Shown here: positions 22,873-30,341 of the stretch, piece by piece | Position numbering within the stretch: position 1 is the first letter of the stretch | Layout: each line of letters opens with the position of its first letter | From: a virus | Strand: one strand, 5' to 3' | Length of the DNA stretch: 40,176 nucleotides | IMG/VR virus record: IMGVR_UViG_3300028189_000548 | Span: 1 to 40,176 of that record | The notes under the pieces: generated by a model | Told to the model about the DNA's origin: nothing | The model's database searches: none | The model's input: only the letters and a program-made list of their open reading frames with translations | Position numbers and translations under genes: made by a program

Positions 22873-22905
22873 CAAGTAGATTTTATGACTTATAGTCTCT
22901 ACTTG
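22873..22905 (-). other. RNA hairpin after recA
   Basis: On the minus strand CAAGTAGA (22905-22898) pairs with TCTACTTG (22880-22873). Inside, GACT-ATA-AGTC pairs directly against the outer stem with a 6-nt ATAAAA bulge. That gives 12 bp in all, 11 nt after the recA stop. No T-run follows, so it is not a classical terminator; processing or mRNA stability is possible. The rest of the 22754-22916 gap shows nothing coding. Confidence 0.45.
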
Positions 22906-22916
22906 AACAGGTTAAA

Positions 22917-24023
22917 TTAATCTACACCATCTAACTCATTTGTGTATTCTACATCATCAATACCAAGTTCTGCTGTTTGATATTTTAAAATAGACACACC
23001 ACAAATCAGTTCGTATAAATGTTCTTCAAGTCCATCAATTTCTTCTAACTTTTGTTTAAAGTCTTTTGATAGAAATTTGATTTCATCGCCTTTGTATTCA
23101 ATAGTATACCAGGCTCCTCCAGATTTAACAAGTTTGTGATCTTTAAGAACTTGTAACCAACTGCCCTTATCATCAATTCCACTATCGAAAAATAAATTGA
23201 AGTCGGCATGTCGAAGTGGTGGACCTAATCTGTTTTTGATTATCTGTGCCCTACATTTCATACCTAATACGTTCTTATCTTTGTCTTTGATTTGACCCAT
23301 ATTCTTGAGACGAATACGAGTAGATGCGTGAAATGGTAATGCTTTACCACCACTTGTAGTCCAAGGATCACCAAACATTGCTCCGAGCTTTACTCTCAAC
23401 TGATTAGTGAACACGAGAGCAATTCTCTCTCTACCAATCATTTGTGTAATTTTTCTCATTGCCTTTGAAATGATGATAGCCTTACTTGTAGCCCAACCAT
23501 CTTTTTCAAAATCAGCTTCCATTTCTACTTTTGTGGATGCTCCAGCTAAACTATCTACGAGAATAGTAACCAATCTATCACGGTCTGATTCCCGTATTTT
23601 TACTATAATACTCTCAATACATTCAAATATATCTTCTACTGTTTCCACATGAAGATATAACAAGTCTTGAACGTTTACACCAATGGTTTCTAACCACTCT
23701 CTACTTACTGAAGTTTCTGTATCTATGTATACTGCCAATCCACCCTTTTGTTGAGTTTCGGCTAATAGATGAGATCCGATAAGTGATTTGCCTGATCCTT
23801 CTAATCCGTTAATTTCTGTAATTCTACCGACAGCAATTCCACCATGTGGTCGGTTTGAAATTGCTAAATCTAATGTAGATGATCCAGTTGAAACGAACTC
23901 TTTAATGTCCGTTGGTGTTGCGTTTGACCCATCGAGAAAGTAAGCAACTTTTTGTCCCTTGAATTTCTTGTTTAGAGTATCAGCGAGAGCGTGAGCTAAC
24001 TCGTCTTTTACTGCTACAGACAT
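22917..24023 (-). CDS. uvsX: RecA/UvsX-type recombinase
   Basis: A 368-aa RecA-fold strand-exchange ATPase. Walker A is INGLEGSGKSLIGSH (71-85), Walker B is LVTILVDSLAGAS, and VFTNQLRVKLGAMFGDPWTT contains the conserved 'TNQ.R' loop L2 start. GGKALPFHASTRIRLK matches the RecA ATPase core end. Length is near T4 UvsX (391 aa). It drives recombination-dependent replication together with gp32 directly upstream. The start is ATG 24023 with AGGAG inside a palindrome. Confidence 0.9.
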   Translation of the reverse strand: MSVAVKDELAHALADTLNKKFKGQKVAYFLDGSNATPTDIKEFVSTGSSTLDLAISNRPHGGIAVGRITEINGLEGSGKSLIGSHLLAETQQKGGLAVYIDTETSVSREWLETIGVNVQDLLYLHVETVEDIFECIESIIVKIRESDRDRLVTILVDSLAGASTKVEMEADFEKDGWATSKAIIISKAMRKITQMIGRERIALVFTNQLRVKLGAMFGDPWTTSGGKALPFHASTRIRLKNMGQIKDKDKNVLGMKCRAQIIKNRLGPPLRHADFNLFFDSGIDDKGSWLQVLKDHKLVKSGGAWYTIEYKGDEIKFLSKDFKQKLEEIDGLEEHLYELICGVSILKYQTAELGIDDVEYTNELDGVD

Positions 24024-24029
24024 ATTAGT

Positions 24030-24117
24030 CTCCTAAATTTAGGCAGTGGTTGTATCCGGCTTTTAAACAATGTGTCGCACGTAGTCGGTTTTATTAGCTA
24101 CTGGCTTCAACAACCAC
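24030..24117 (-). ncRNA. Structured leader between gp32 and recA (candidate regulatory RNA)
   Basis: The 105-nt gap 24024-24128 has no frame. Its ends are complementary: GTGGTTGT (24117-24110, minus strand) pairs with ACAACCAC (24053-24046), an 8-bp closing helix around about 56 nt. Inside, GTAG can pair with CTAC and CCG with CGG. Immediately downstream the perfect palindrome CCTAAATTTAGG (24043-24032) covers the recA ribosome binding site AGGAG (24034-24030). The fold could regulate recA translation. No match to a known riboswitch is claimed. Confidence 0.4.
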
Positions 24118-24128
24118 CACAAGTTTAC

Positions 24129-24896
24129 TTACTTATTGAATAAATCGTCGAAATCATCACTTACATTAGAAGTATTACTTACTGCACTTTGAATTGTAGA
24201 AGATGCTGGTTGTGAAGCTTCTGTTGAAGTTTCTTCAGTCTCCCCATCTTTTGGGCTTAACCAATCTTGAAGTGCCTCTGTAAGTTCATCATAACTTAAT
24301 TCGTTATATACTTCACGAATGTCTTTTTGATCTTCAAGTAAAGTAGTTAAAACTTTCTTATCTTCTGTGATAGGTGTTTGATTTGGCTTTACTCGAATAG
24401 ATGTTTTTGGAAACGAAGCTCCAGTTTCTTCAGCTGTCTTGAATTCCACTACTACATCGCGACCATTTACGGTATCACTAATGTCACCATAATCTGGGTC
24501 TGCAATGATTGAGAGTAATTCTTGATAAACTGTTTTACCAAAACCCCAAAACTTTGAACCTTGTCCTTCTTCACCACGAACTACTACTGGAGCGAAAGTT
24601 CTTAACTTTGCTTCCAATTTTTTACCAAGTTTCCAATCTTCACGATTTCCACTTGATTTTAGTTTATCTGCGAATTCTTCAATCGGATCTGGGCGACCAA
24701 ATGAGATTGGGGACAAAAATGATTTGCCACCTAAGTCATAATGAAAGAATAGTTCGATGAATGGTGTTTCTGAATTTAGTTTATATGGAAGAATTCTGAT
24801 TTGAGTTTTTCCAGGTTGAGGTTTCCACAAGTTTGTAGTTCTTGTATTTGAGGTTTGTAGCTGGTTTAATCGTTTGCGTATTGCATCAATATCCAT
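24129..24896 (-). CDS. 32: Single-stranded DNA-binding protein gp32
   Basis: A 255-aa gp32-type protein. A basic N-terminal segment (IRKRLNQLQ, the LAST-like cooperative region) is followed by the core with NLWKPQPGKTQIRILPYK, FIELFFHYDLGG, SPISFGRPDPIEEFADKL, KFWGFGKTVYQELLSIIADP and DYGDI. These sequences are typical of marine T4-like gp32. The tail is Ser/Thr-rich and ends with acidic VSDDFDDLFNK, which in T4 recruits partner proteins. There is no cysteine, so the zinc module of T4 gp32 is absent. A hairpin lies in its leader. Confidence 0.9.
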   Translation of the reverse strand: MDIDAIRKRLNQLQTSNTRTTNLWKPQPGKTQIRILPYKLNSETPFIELFFHYDLGGKSFLSPISFGRPDPIEEFADKLKSSGNREDWKLGKKLEAKLRTFAPVVVRGEEGQGSKFWGFGKTVYQELLSIIADPDYGDISDTVNGRDVVVEFKTAEETGASFPKTSIRVKPNQTPITEDKKVLTTLLEDQKDIREVYNELSYDELTEALQDWLSPKDGETEETSTEASQPASSTIQSAVSNTSNVSDDFDDLFNK

Positions 24897-24962
24897 TTGT
24901 TTTTCTCCTATTGTTTTATTTATTATTTGTTATTTGCCAGTGGTATAACCCTTGACAATAAT

Positions 24963-24996
24963 ATATATCATGCTCTTTAATAAAAACATGATATAT
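24963..24996 (-). other. 10-bp hairpin in the gp32 leader
   Basis: On the minus strand ATATATCATG (24996-24987) pairs perfectly with CATGATATAT (24972-24963) around a 14-nt AT-rich loop, 67 nt before the gp32 ATG and 10 nt after the cold-shock stop. T4 gp32 controls its own translation through a leader structure, so this may be the counterpart. It could also act as a weak terminator or processing site. Confidence 0.45.
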
Positions 24997-25005
24997 TTCT
25001 ATTAT

Positions 25006-25215
25006 TTATTCTGCCGTAACATTTTTTGCTACTTCACCTTTTTGTCCTTCACCGATTTCAAACTTGACTTTCTGACCCTCTTCTAAGGTTCTAAACCCAT
25101 CAGTTTTAATTTCGGAAAAATGGACAAAATAATCTTTGGTGTCGCTTGATGTTGTGTCGGATATGAAACCATATCCTTTTTTAGCATCAAACCATTTTAC
25201 TGTACCGTCATTCAT
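25006..25215 (-). CDS. Cold-shock domain protein (CspA-like)
   Basis: A 69-aa OB-fold protein with the start [15 protein letters not shown] (RNP1 KGYGFI) and RNP2 DYFVHF, ending [20 protein letters not shown]. This is a complete bacterial-type Csp. It binds single-stranded nucleic acid and melts RNA structure. It is the first gene of the replication block, directly before gp32, and may act as an RNA chaperone or transcription antiterminator during infection. Confidence 0.93.
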   Translation of the reverse strand: MNDGTVKWFDAKKGYGFISDTTSSDTKDYFVHFSEIKTDGFRTLEEGQKVKFEIGEGQKGEVAKNVTAE

Positions 25216-25285
25216 TTTGTATTTCCTGTTTGTTATTAAAAATTTACTTACAACTATATATATACCCTAAATTTACCAAAAACAA

Positions 25286-26149
25286 TTATTTTTTATTATG
25301 AATTAAATCTAATGCCAATGAATGTGAAAATCTACCAGCTTTTGGACCACCGTTTACCTTTCCATCACTTTCACCTGGAACCTTTACCCATAAAAATGCA
25401 TCAACTAATTCATCTCCGGTGTTAGTAGTTGGAAAATTTCCTATTGAACGTCCGTATGGATTAAAGTGATCTCGTATTGCACCGTTTCCGTTTCGTGAAG
25501 TGTCTATAATGAAATGTTTACCCTTTAATCCCTTACTTATAGACTTTCCATATTTAAAACAGGTGGGAGTTGCATAATAATTACTTACATTTATACTAAA
25601 TCCAGTTATTTTATGAATATCACACATTCTTAAATATGATATTGATTTTGAGACTGAAAGCCAACCTGGATTTCCTATGTCTAAATATATTATTGCATTT
25701 GTTTTACTCAATAACTCCACTGACTTTTTAATTAATCGCAATCTTTGTAATCCATCATATAATCCCATATCTTCCATGTGTGGAATACAGTCTGGTTCGT
25801 ATATTACTATTGGTTCTCTATCTCCAAGTGCATCACAAAATTCACTTATGAACTTTAAGTATTCTTTATCACTATCTGCACCACCTTTTGAATGATGTCC
25901 TAAATCTCTGTTTGGTATTGAGTATATTACTAATACTGGTAGATATGGGTCTGCTCGTTTTAACAGTCTTTGTATCGAATTTTTCGTTTTTCGTATTGTT
26001 CGTTTTGGACCCACTCCGAACCAAAATGCTGTTGGTTCTCGTGTTATTTCTTTGATTTGTGGATATTTTATACAGACTTGTTTTCTGTTATTCCACTCTG
26101 GATAGTAAAACCTATAATTCACTTTTATTCGTTCCAGTCGTTCTCCCAC
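25286..26149 (-). CDS. Glycoside hydrolase family 6 (cellulase-type)
   Basis: A 287-aa GH6 domain. PVLVIYSIPNRDLGHHSKGG (71-90) carries the catalytic-site Asp82; IVIYEPDCIP (114-123) has the general-acid Asp120. AIIYLDIGNPGW, GFSINVSNYYATPTCFKYGK and HFIIDTSRNGNG follow. PTTNTGDELVDAFLWVKVPG then ESDGKVNGGPKAG forms the conserved substrate-cleft end. GH6 enzymes hydrolyse beta-1,4-glucan with inversion. There is no signal peptide and no carbohydrate-binding module, so export would need lysis or virion packaging. Its start overlaps the 140-aa gene upstream by 25 nt. Known GH6 members are bacterial and fungal, so a phage copy suggests transfer. Confidence 0.88.
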   Translation of the reverse strand: MGERLERIKVNYRFYYPEWNNRKQVCIKYPQIKEITREPTAFWFGVGPKRTIRKTKNSIQRLLKRADPYLPVLVIYSIPNRDLGHHSKGGADSDKEYLKFISEFCDALGDREPIVIYEPDCIPHMEDMGLYDGLQRLRLIKKSVELLSKTNAIIYLDIGNPGWLSVSKSISYLRMCDIHKITGFSINVSNYYATPTCFKYGKSISKGLKGKHFIIDTSRNGNGAIRDHFNPYGRSIGNFPTTNTGDELVDAFLWVKVPGESDGKVNGGPKAGRFSHSLALDLIHNKK

Positions 26150-26547
26150 GTTTCTACATCTATGATTTTATGTATTTTAGTGTGAATGATGTTTAGTCCT
26201 TCATTATTTACTAACAATAACTGATTTTGATATTCCGACCAATCTACTGTAAATCTTTTGTCTAATACTCCGTTGTTTTTTGATCGTATAACTTCATTTA
26301 AACTATTGATTGTGTATAACGTATTAGTTTGTTTTTTTCTGTGTAATGATATTGTATCTGTTCCTTCTATAAAATTATCTTTATTTTCTTCTATATTGTA
26401 TGTGCAAATTAATGAAGTGTGATCACTTTCATTAGTGAATACATAAATTTTATTGAACACTATATCGTGACATTCTATGATTAGACTTACAGTGTTAGTA
26501 AGTTTGTCGTGTTTAGTGAATGTGCAGAGTAGTTGAGTCCGTTTCAT
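26125..26547 (-). CDS. Hypothetical protein (140 aa)
   Basis: A beta-rich 140-aa protein (MKRTQLLCTFTKHDKLTNTV start, ENDWNE end) with no family motif I recognise. It starts 2 nt after the stop of the 520-aa gene and overlaps the GH6 start by 25 nt. It is thus translationally linked to both. A small virion or accessory role is possible. Confidence 0.6.
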   Translation of the reverse strand: MKRTQLLCTFTKHDKLTNTVSLIIECHDIVFNKIYVFTNESDHTSLICTYNIEENKDNFIEGTDTISLHRKKQTNTLYTINSLNEVIRSKNNGVLDKRFTVDWSEYQNQLLLVNNEGLNIIHTKIHKIIDVETWENDWNE

Positions 26548-26549
26548 TA

Positions 26550-28112
26550 TTAACCAACACGTTCTTTGTGATTAAAAATAAAGACCCCACTATTTCCATA
26601 GGATTGTTCAATCTTAGTTTCAATTTGTACTGATTTAGATTTATCTGAATTTCCAGCTGTAATACGTAATGACTTCTTACTTCCATCTATTATAATTGGT
26701 GCCGGTATATTTTCGTCACTGCAATAATGATTTTCATCTCGTAATTCCACATTGGATGTTTTCTTATTTCCTATGACATGAATTAATTCAATAGGATTAC
26801 CATTTTCATCAACTGAATTACACCCGTGAATTTCTTTCCAAAGGTCTTTTAATTCATCTTGGGTCATGTTTTTTAATTTATTAAATAACACATCATGAAC
26901 TTTTTGTTTATATTCTTCTTTTTGATCTGGATCTGAAAAATCCCATCCCTTTCCATCATTATCGTTTATTTCTTCAAATTCATTCTGAAGTTTTTCATCA
27001 TTAAATATTAGTTTCCCCACTGCGCCTATACCAGAATTTTTGATATTTATAGACGATGGGTTATTTCCAGCCTTCATTGAAATTCGTATTAAAGTTCCAT
27101 CTTCAAGTTCTACCACTAAATCTGTCGGGTCTTTTTTTGCATTGCCGGACGCTGATAAAGATGTTCCCACTACCCTTACACTTTTAACTTTTTTACCTTT
27201 AAATCTATCATCTAAATATTTTTTAATTTTAATAGCACTATTACGGTTTATCTGTTCCATTGTTGACATTTTCCCACCGGCATTCTGGAATTTTTTACTT
27301 ACATCGGAAAATTCGGTATCTTCTGGGTCTGATTCTAAATCATATATATTTCTAAGAGCAACAGCCGTCCCTGCTTCATGTACTCTTCCGGTGTAGGCTG
27401 CAACTCGTCTGGATGATGAATATGTATCAAGTTTTGGAAAAGTGTCATCTAACTCTGTATTATTATACATAAAATCCCACATATGTCTTGCATCAGTATA
27501 CTCTGCAAATTGTTTTCTAATCCCTGGAGTTAATTTATCAGCATTAAAATAAATTTTCCTACCTTTTTGATCAGGATTGTCTGTGTTTGTTGTTATATAA
27601 TCAGAATCAATTAATGCTTTACAAATTTTTACTTTTTCTTCATCTGTAGTTTTCTCATCAAAAAACTTTCTAACCATTAATACAGCATCTCTACTTCTTT
27701 CTTGTCTGTGCTTATTTTCTGGTAGATTATCAGTCTCTATTTCAATATTTGCATCATCTAATCTATCATTAATTGTTTTTCTTTTGGATTTTGATTTATT
27801 TTTATCTACTTGATCTTGAGTTGCGTAAGTTGGAAGTGTATCTGATTTCTTTGTCAAAGGACCAATTTTATCCCCGTCTGTGAACCAAAATCTTGGTGTA
27901 CCGGCTGCAGTTGGTGGGGCAGATATTGGACCCCCACTATCTCTTTTTTCTCTCAAATTACCAATAAACTCATTCGTGGCATTCTCATTCCAACCGAACA
28001 ATAATAGTGATTCCCGTAATAAAGCAAGGTGTCGGGGGTTCGTGAAGTTTGGTGAACCATCTCCACATTTATATGCAAAATCTTTTATTATTTTATCCCA
28101 ATTTTGATTCAT
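26550..28112 (-). CDS. Possible PD-(D/E)XK-like protein of the virion-proximal block
   Basis: A 520-aa protein. The N-terminal KCGDGSPNFTNPRHLALLRE, followed by SLLLFGW, recalls a short module seen at the start of several T4-like phage proteins. The middle is Lys/Asp-rich and low complexity. Residues 245-347 contain HEAGTAVALRNIY (Glu246), DPTDLVVELEDGTLIRISMK (Asp331, Lys347): the E...D...xxK order of PD-(D/E)XK nucleases. No mobile-element context is seen. A nuclease acting on host DNA or during packaging is an inference. It could also be a structural protein. Confidence 0.5.
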   Translation of the reverse strand: MNQNWDKIIKDFAYKCGDGSPNFTNPRHLALLRESLLLFGWNENATNEFIGNLREKRDSGGPISAPPTAAGTPRFWFTDGDKIGPLTKKSDTLPTYATQDQVDKNKSKSKRKTINDRLDDANIEIETDNLPENKHRQERSRDAVLMVRKFFDEKTTDEEKVKICKALIDSDYITTNTDNPDQKGRKIYFNADKLTPGIRKQFAEYTDARHMWDFMYNNTELDDTFPKLDTYSSSRRVAAYTGRVHEAGTAVALRNIYDLESDPEDTEFSDVSKKFQNAGGKMSTMEQINRNSAIKIKKYLDDRFKGKKVKSVRVVGTSLSASGNAKKDPTDLVVELEDGTLIRISMKAGNNPSSINIKNSGIGAVGKLIFNDEKLQNEFEEINDNDGKGWDFSDPDQKEEYKQKVHDVLFNKLKNMTQDELKDLWKEIHGCNSVDENGNPIELIHVIGNKKTSNVELRDENHYCSDENIPAPIIIDGSKKSLRITAGNSDKSKSVQIETKIEQSYGNSGVFIFNHKERVG

Positions 28113-29377
28113 AACTTCTCCGTTATATCTTCCATTTCATTATAGTTTAATCCTTTACTTACTGATGTAGGGAATGTTCCATTACTCTCAATAATCTTTT
28201 TTACTTCTCTCAAAAATTCTACTCCATCATTTAAATTATAATCTATAAGAAATGAATCGTATGAATATAATATTAATTTACTTTTATACTCCCTGATGAA
28301 TGGAATCAACTTACTTAACATATCAACATTTGCCTCGGTTTCCAAATTCTGCAAAAAATAGTTAAACAATTTATTCCGATTCATATCAGATAAATTTTTT
28401 CTATATATCTTCTTACTATAAATATAAGATTTTATAAATTCTTTGTTTTTATACTCTTTCCACATTTCGTTTATAAAATCTGAAACTAATTTAAAAAATG
28501 GATTTGATTCTATAACCTCTATTGGGGTGTGTCCATATAAGCATTGAAAAGTTAAAATTTTACTCTCTTCTCTATCAACTCCATAATATTTTCCTAAATG
28601 TTCATATACATCTCCACTAAATTTATATCCAAGCATATCTGCAATAAGTGATGGATGGTAGGCTGAATAATCATATTCTACTAATATACCATTTTGGAAT
28701 CTACTGGTGAATGGTTCTCTTGAGCCATCTGACTTGTTTAGTGCTGCAAAGTTAATTCCGCCAAATCTATTGGATGGCCTACCAGTTGAAGTATATGGAT
28801 TATACTCACTATAAATGATTTCGTTATTTCGGTTGAGGCCGGAAGATTCAATATATGTCAGATTATCTATTAAGTCATCATTATAATTTTTGTTTATTAA
28901 ATTACCCTTATATGACTCCAACTTGCTTACTAACTCACGACAGTACTCCAAATGGTGGAGAATGGGGATGATCCTGTTGATGTTTTTATGTTTATAGTAT
29001 TTTCTATGGAAATAGTCGTGAGAAGGCGTAGTAATTTCAGTAATATCTAATGGGATATTATTACTCATATAATAGTTCATATTTAAGTCTATCACATTTT
29101 TTAAAGGTAAAATGTGGTTCAACTCTTTCTTATTATATGTGTATTTTACTGTGTCTGTATTTAATTGAGTGAGTAGGTATTTATCAAGGTTGATGGCCTC
29201 GCTATGATTGAATGGAAGAATGTAATCTTCATCTTCAATTTTAATGTATAGAAGGCAAAGAGAATTATCAAGTGGATGTTTATTTACATCATCTAATACT
29301 GGTATTATTATACAACTTGATTTCTCATATTTTTCTATAAACTTACTAAACTCATTTTGAGTTTCTACTATAACCAT
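28109..29377 (-). CDS. Divergent family A DNA polymerase-like protein
   Basis: A 422-aa protein with polymerase I palm/fingers motifs. NPYTSTGRPSNRFGGINFAA (193-212) matches 'T.TGRLSS..PNLQNIP', and ILVEYDYSAYHPSLIADMLG (231-250) is motif A with metal Asp236. REESKILTFQCLYGHTP (269-285) is the O-helix motif B, QNLETEANVDML precedes, and LILYSYDSFLID (368-379) is motif C with Asp374 (usual HDE). A degenerate exonuclease-like domain may occupy the first 110 residues (YILPFNHSE). The phage thus has a second polymerase besides gp43. Replacement of HDE by YDS leaves activity uncertain; roles in repair or translesion synthesis are possible. Confidence 0.7.
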   Translation of the reverse strand: MVIVETQNEFSKFIEKYEKSSCIIIPVLDDVNKHPLDNSLCLLYIKIEDEDYILPFNHSEAINLDKYLLTQLNTDTVKYTYNKKELNHILPLKNVIDLNMNYYMSNNIPLDITEITTPSHDYFHRKYYKHKNINRIIPILHHLEYCRELVSKLESYKGNLINKNYNDDLIDNLTYIESSGLNRNNEIIYSEYNPYTSTGRPSNRFGGINFAALNKSDGSREPFTSRFQNGILVEYDYSAYHPSLIADMLGYKFSGDVYEHLGKYYGVDREESKILTFQCLYGHTPIEVIESNPFFKLVSDFINEMWKEYKNKEFIKSYIYSKKIYRKNLSDMNRNKLFNYFLQNLETEANVDMLSKLIPFIREYKSKLILYSYDSFLIDYNLNDGVEFLREVKKIIESNGTFPTSVSKGLNYNEMEDITEKL

Positions 29378-29570
29378 TTTTTCTTATTCTACGTCTAACT
29401 ATTCTATGTCTCCAATAACCAAGTGTCCATCCTATAAATAGTAATATTGCGATAGAAAATCCAATTAAATTAAATTGATCCGATTCTAATACTTTCCACA
29501 TGAATAAAGCTGCTGTGGCAAATTGAATATAAAATTGTGCCATATCCAATTGTCGTAATTTATGTTTCAT
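29352..29570 (-). CDS. Small membrane protein (72 aa)
   Basis: A 72-residue protein with two hydrophobic segments: AQFYIQFATAALFMWKVL and FNLIGFSIAILLFIGWTLGY. A basic tail follows (RHRIVRRRIRKNG), predicting both ends in the cytoplasm. It overlaps the upstream nucleotidyltransferase gene by 11 nt and the polymerase-like gene by 26 nt. Function unknown; size and topology would allow a holin-like or superinfection-exclusion role, but nothing specific supports it. Confidence 0.65.
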   Translation of the reverse strand: MKHKLRQLDMAQFYIQFATAALFMWKVLESDQFNLIGFSIAILLFIGWTLGYWRHRIVRRRIRKNGYSRNSK

Positions 29571-29898
29571 TCTCTTCCCTTATTTTTGTTCCACTTATTT
29601 GTTTAATATCTTCTGGTGGTATGTGTTCTATAACATCATACCCTACACCACGACCATAATTTATACTCTCTATATCTGGAACAATCAATAGTTTGATTTT
29701 ACCATCTATAATTTCATCTTCAAATTCTGTAGTTAAATTGTATAATATTTCTTCTGCTGTAAGTGGGTTGTTCTCATCCAACTCACAATCTCGTATCATT
29801 ATCAATACATTTTTATCTTTATCTAATGCTTGATTCCATAACCATCTATGACCATCATGTATTGTTTGCCATCTTCCTATAAACATTGAGTATTTCAT
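29560..29898 (-). CDS. Cytidylyltransferase-like nucleotidyltransferase
   Basis: A 112-aa HxGH-fold protein: MFIGRWQTIHDGHRWLWNQA contains the HDGH nucleotide-binding motif near residues 14-17, and ISGTKIRE near residues 102-109 is the second signature (ISSTxxR). The family joins NTP to a phosphorylated substrate (NMN, phosphopantetheine, glycerol- or sugar-phosphate) and releases pyrophosphate. It is shorter than NadM/NMNAT (about 170 aa). Its start overlaps the CysC-like kinase by 44 nt, so the two enzymes probably act in one pathway. Confidence 0.8.
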   Translation of the reverse strand: MKYSMFIGRWQTIHDGHRWLWNQALDKDKNVLIMIRDCELDENNPLTAEEILYNLTTEFEDEIIDGKIKLLIVPDIESINYGRGVGYDVIEHIPPEDIKQISGTKIREENET

Positions 29899-30304
29899 TT
29901 ATACATTCCTCTACTGTTAATTTTCCTGTATCTAAATCTAAATAATTTTCATTTGGTTCAATATAATGATCAACGAAATAATTTTCCCTACCTCGTATTT
30001 CGTCTGTGTGTAAATACACTTCTAATACAGTAGTTTTAGATTTAAATTCTTCTCTCTGAACTTTGTATGGGGATACCAATGATACTACTGGAGTAAAACC
30101 TTTACTCTCCATAAATAGTGCCAAATTCTGTGCAAGTTTTATATTAGAAACTCTACCTAAATAACTATAATCTTTATTATCCATTAAATCACGTAAATCA
30201 TCTCCATCAATATGGATTAATTTTTGGTGATCTAATATTGAAATAAATTCTTTTGCTAACGTAGTCTTACCTGATCCGGGTTGACCCGTGAACCATATTA
30301 TCAT
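29855..30304 (-). CDS. CysC-like (adenylylsulfate kinase family) P-loop kinase
   Basis: A 149-aa kinase: MIIWFTGQPGSGKTTLAKEF holds Walker A; IHIDGDDLRDLM is the typical 'lDGDxlR' of APS kinases. VVSLVSPYKVQREEFKS matches the substrate-binding 'S.isPy...R', and VYLHTDEIRGREN occupies the lid region. It is a little short of bacterial CysC (about 200 aa) and may phosphorylate a sugar or nucleotide-linked substrate instead. It starts the small accessory block after the virion genes and is coupled to the nucleotidyltransferase. Confidence 0.8.
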   Translation of the reverse strand: MIIWFTGQPGSGKTTLAKEFISILDHQKLIHIDGDDLRDLMDNKDYSYLGRVSNIKLAQNLALFMESKGFTPVVSLVSPYKVQREEFKSKTTVLEVYLHTDEIRGRENYFVDHYIEPNENYLDLDTGKLTVEECINEILNVYRKMANNT

Positions 30305-30341
30305 ATTCTATAACCCTTATTTAACTATATATATCAAATAA

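Noticed and set aside
24046-24117. tRNA-like element suggested by the 8-bp closing helix
   Set aside because: No T-arm GTTC, no plausible anticodon stem-loop and no D-arm GG could be placed.
24952-24981. Plus-strand promoter-like TTGACA, 18 nt, TTTAAT
   Set aside because: It would drive transcription antisense to the cold-shock gene. No plus-strand gene exists in the window, and the sequence is part of the AT-rich hairpin region.
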